Positions 60,335 to 64,000 of a stretch of 64,000 nucleotides of DNA are shown here, piece after piece. Under the pieces are notes generated by a model that saw nothing but the letters and a program-made list of their open reading frames with translations, ran no database searches and was not told the DNA's origin. Origin of the DNA: Sanderia malayensis (lineage: Eukaryota > Cnidaria > Scyphozoa > Semaeostomeae > Pelagiidae); assembly GCA_013076295.1 (NCBI GenBank), contig RQOL01000426.1:62001-126000 (forward strand). The letters run 5' to 3'. Numbering within the stretch: the stretch's first letter is position 1; each line of letters opens with the position of its first letter. The translations under genes and the position numbers were made by a program.

Positions 60335-63300
60335 TTACAGGACTTCTTGGAAGACAATGTTTTTTGTCTTCCTGTGTGTTTCCTCTGGGAGGAATACTTT
60401 GAGCCCGTCAAATGAATGTTGCTCTTGACATGGCCACATATAACTGACCATGTGTGAACACGGGCTCAGGTAAATACAAACCAACATACCTGAGAGATTG
60501 TCCCTGTGCCTTATTGATAGTAAGGCAGTATGCTAGTCTGACTGGAAATTGCCGTCGCTTGATGTTGAACGGCATCTCCGTGTCTTGTGTTGACAATGTT
60601 ATTCTGGGAATCATGACCTGCTGGCCTCTGTGTTCCTTCGTGATGATCTCTGCTGTGATCACGTTACGTCGGAGATGGCGTATAATAAGTCTAGTGCCGT
60701 TGCAAAGACCTTTCTTTGGATTTAGATTCTTAGAAGAATTATTGTTGCACCAACCTTAAACAAAGAGAGTTGCAAATAACAATGTGTATTGCATTTAGTA
60801 CTGTGATGATAATGAAGGATAATCAGGCTTTAAAAAGTGCTATTAATGTGGACTTCAATTCATGTATACGTAATCATTACATAGCAAGATTATACCTTGA
60901 GTCTAAGTCGATGTAATGGCATTCCGTTAGGAGTTAAATTGTTGATAAACTCAATTGGATATGCCGCCTCCTCATCTGGATCCTCTGTTATCACACTGTC
61001 TGTGCTGTAGTATGTTCTGTCAGGAGTCTGTAGTCTTTCCAGAATGATGTCATTGATTTGATGTGAAAAGTCATTCTTTGGGGTAAGACAACAACGTTCT
61101 GACATGGTTACCGGATCCAGCATGAGGCGCGACTGTGGTGTATTAGGCTGGGGATATATGAAGTTGAGCATTTCCTCTTGCGAAGATGTGCATATTTGAT
61201 GTGGCAAAGTGATATTGTCAAGTGCATCATGTGGTTCTTGTTTATTGCCGAGTCTTAGGAGCCATTCTGAGAATTCTCTGTAAGATTCATCTTGAACAGC
61301 TCTCATGTTTGTGTGCAGGCGATGTTGTTGAAACTGTGCCCACAAATCACTGATTTGATATGATTTAAGACTCTCTGATACGATTTTCTCCCTTCCTGCT
61401 TTGGGAACAACAGGTAAGACCTGTCTGAAATCGCCACCAAGTAACATGAATTTGCCACCAAATGGCTTTTCAACTCTTGTGATATCCCGAAGCAGTCTGT
61501 CAACTGCTTGTAATGCCAATGCTGGTATCATTGAAGCTTCATCCCATATGAACAGGGTTGTTTCACGCAACAGCTGTGCTCTTCGGCTCTGTCTCTTGAC
61601 ATTGCATGTTGATTCCAGCTTCAATGGTATTGGAATTTGGAATTGCGAATGCGTTGTTCTGCCATTGATAAGCAGCGTTGCTGCAATTCCTGACCAAGCC
61701 ATGCACTGAACTTTGTGTCCAGATGCATGAAGATTACGAACCAACGTGTTGTAGAGAAATTTTCCCTGTGCCAGCTGGTCCGTCGAGAAAGTGACAGTTC
61801 TGTTCAGATTGCGCGTCAATTGCTCCAATAATGGCTGTGTAAACAACTCGTTGTTCTGGATTCAATGCAGCGCGCATTTCTTCTCCTTGCTCTCTTTCGT
61901 TTTCAACATCCATGTGATCTTCCTCTGAAAACATAAACAACAGTTTCATTTGGGATAAATAGAAGTATATGTTGGCTAAATTATTACAGTGAATATTATC
62001 ATGTTAAGTTGTAAATCACCTTGTTCTTGAATGACAAAGTCGGCCGGTAGCTGAGGAAGGTGATCGTAATTCGTGATGGACAAACCATGAACCTTCAAAT
62101 TGTTGTCAATATCAAGTAGACATTGATACATGTGTCTGTCTTGGAAGGTTATGTCTGGATTGTTAAGTTGATCACGTCTGACAAAGTCTTCACTCATTGC
62201 TTCTTTGAAGGCAATTGAAGAGAGTTCTGATGTCTGATGGCGTTTGAAAAGAGTAGCAATGATGCAAACAACTGTCTGAGTTGTGAAGGCATATTGAAGA
62301 TGACAGCTTCATCAAGGCAACGTGTGACTTCGGCATCATCTTCTAGTAGCCCTAGAGCTAATGCTGCATCTTTGAAGGAGTCACATAGATTACCTTCTAC
62401 TGTACGAAGGTCTTCAAATGAAGTAGCTCCTCGTTGATGCAATAGCAAAAGTCTGAGTGCAAATTTTTGCTCGCAAGGTCTGGGCTGCACTTGATTTACT
62501 CTACCAATGATTGGCATTGTTCTTCGTTGTCTGGTTGTCCATGTTTTGGAACGCTCCTGGAAGACATAGTGCTCTGGTATCTCATGATAGATGTACTGAC
62601 GTGCAGCTGGATCTTGCTGGTTGAGTTCAAACCATGCTGTGAGTGTTGTTCTATCACCAATGTTGTTGAGCCTTTGTTCGTCATCATTGTCATGAAAGAT
62701 GACTTGTTGCTCAAATGGTAGATGAACAGAAAGCCGTTTGACTGTGTGGCTTTTGTCGTGCATGGGAAACTGCATAAGCCGATAGACAGCTTCATGTGGT
62801 CCAATATATCTTGCGTTGATGTATTGGCGCACGTCGTCGTGTTCAATATCTTGAGGTACTTGTTGTTGATTTTCTTCAAGAATTTCAACATGTGCCATAT
62901 CATGTCTTTTGTGGATATATTTGAAAATGTACTTGACACTTTTTACTGTACTGCATATTTCCACGTTGATATGACACTGATATTTGATTAGTAGGTGTCT
63001 GTTGTGTGGCACTACCCAAGTATCATCCAGAATGCGATCATTCACATTGACTGGATGAAGACAGCGTCGTCTGTAGAGAGGATAGCCGTTGACATTGATT
63101 TGAGTTTCAGCAACTTGTTCTTTCGGAAAGTGCTTTTTGCATTTGTTGTTTTCCATGCATACGCATCGAGGATTTAATTCCACAGGGTCCATGTGTCATG
63201 TGTTTTAGGACCAACTTGTGGTATTTTGCATCCTGTGGGTCTGGAATCTCTGCTGATATCAGTTGATCCACCTGATAATGAATATGATAATCAACAATTT

Positions 63301-64000
63301 TATAATAGAAATGACGTACAGAATAGTTGTACTGTGCATTGGATATAAATTTAAGAATGAGAGATAGAATTAGTAGTACATTTCAAAAATACCTGTTGTG
63401 GTGTTCTCGGTTTATCAGCTTGTGAAAGAAACAGAATCATATGTGCGTGTGGTAGTCCTCTCTTCTGAAATTCTATGACATACACATGAGCTGTGACATG
63501 TCCAAGAATGTGCTTGTGCAGAATGTCTTCAAGTAGTTCTTTGAGTTTGAGTTGAAATACTCATGTGACAATGTCCGGTCGATCATTGGCCGTCTGGTGT
63601 GGTAGAATGTTTTCTTCTATCTCCTTCCATTTAGGATTGGCAGTCATTGTGAGGAAGATGTCTGGCTTGCCATACTTCCTTACGATTGTCATTGCACCTT
63701 GAAAGTGTTGATACATGTTTCTTTGGCTGCCAGGAAATGTTGAGGGTAGAATGATAACACGGCCAACATCAATATGTACGGGCTGATTCGGATTGTTAGC
63801 CCTGGCCATCTGGTTTTCGATTTCAGCTCTTCTGTGGAGATGATCCATCAGGCCACGATATGTGTCAACACGAAGCTGACGTTGATTATTCATAATCCAG
63901 TGCAGTTTATTGCCTTCTATCTTCGTATATGCATCTACCAATGCATCCCTGATCTGGATTCTGTATAAATAGTATTCGGTGAGAGTCAGTCTTGTACGGC
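60335..64000 (-). pseudogene. Helitron Rep-Hel transposase, copy D, 5' part outside window
   Basis: Exons (minus): from the window edge to 63393, 63271-62020, 61924-60896 and 60754-60335, at the same intron positions as copy C. The Rep part keeps the HUH motif GLPHAHM (about 63440-63460) and the tyrosine motif VKYIFKYIHKR. The helicase keeps DEAS, GGDFRQVLPV, INKAQGQS and YVAMSRA. Lesions: CGA to TGA near 63561, a frame change near 62220, a short deletion within the Walker A region (near 61755) and a 1-nt insertion near 60412. Not functional as assembled. Confidence 0.9.

Larger units (their letters stand above)
57805..64000 (-). mobile_element. Autonomous-type Helitron D (V-type 3' end), 5' part outside window
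   Basis: The 3' tip GACCCCTAG ends at 57805, followed on the minus strand by TTTAAG of copy E. B has CACTTAAATTGGG uninterrupted, so D inserted between A and T. The element holds a diverged Rep-Hel gene (60335 to beyond 64000) and about 2.2 kb of 3' region. Protein similarity to A/B/C is clear, but the DNA is much more diverged than those are among themselves. D is the plausible autonomous partner of V1, V2 and U5, which share its 3' end. Confidence 0.88.

Noticed and set aside
1..64000. tRNA, rRNA or host protein genes
   Set aside because: None recognised by eye. All coding pieces are explained by Helitron Rep-Hel, gene X or gypsy pol.

Overview
This is a eukaryotic, AT-rich window, most likely from an invertebrate animal. 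The coding pieces are split by short GT-AG introns. They belong to transposons: Helitron Rep/helicase and a Ty3/gypsy pol. I found no host gene, rRNA or tRNA and cannot name the species.

Almost the whole window can be parsed as a stack of rolling-circle transposons (Helitrons) and their non-autonomous relatives, nested into and abutting one another. The common plan is: a 5' terminus of the form TCTATATATAAT, a CACGTGAC box and repeated AACAATGG words, then about 1.3 kb of conserved non-coding DNA. Next comes an array of a 14-bp satellite (GTATTGTAGGGTAT), then a GTAT microsatellite. In autonomous copies about 10 kb of genes follow. The element ends in a G/C hairpin module closing in CTAG. Two 3' types occur: U, ending CCCCGGCTAG, and V, ending GACCCCTAG.

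Layout. 1-1639: 3' part of an upstream Helitron (H0). 1640-4342 and 4343-7497: non-autonomous U1 and U2. 7498-20033: autonomous copy A, cut by a 100-N gap. 20134-27256: copy B, truncated. 27257-29703: non-autonomous U4, joined exactly to A^T in B's Rep exon. 29704-31850: V1, complete and non-autonomous. Orientation then flips. 31851-32709: V2 fragment. 32710-34621: U5, with a U-type 5' end and a V-type 3' end. 34622-49549: C, a nearly complete 14.9-kb autonomous Helitron. 49550-57804: E (+), a copy that starts at the 5' tip of C and is itself interrupted by a 1.07-kb insert and a gypsy LTR retrotransposon (52326-57028). 57805-64000: D (-), a divergent autonomous Helitron with a V-type 3' end, inserted in E at A^T.

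Comparing copies gives an 8-exon Rep-Hel gene of about 1668 codons: a Pro/Gln-rich N-terminus, a CxxC...CC zinc finger, an HUH Rep nuclease and a PIF1-type helicase. Each copy visible here carries frameshifts and/or stop codons. Copies A and C also hold a second small, lysine-rich, intron-containing gene upstream of Rep-Hel that I do not recognise; it is the best candidate for something undescribed. Pairs of filled and empty sites date several nested insertions relative to their hosts.
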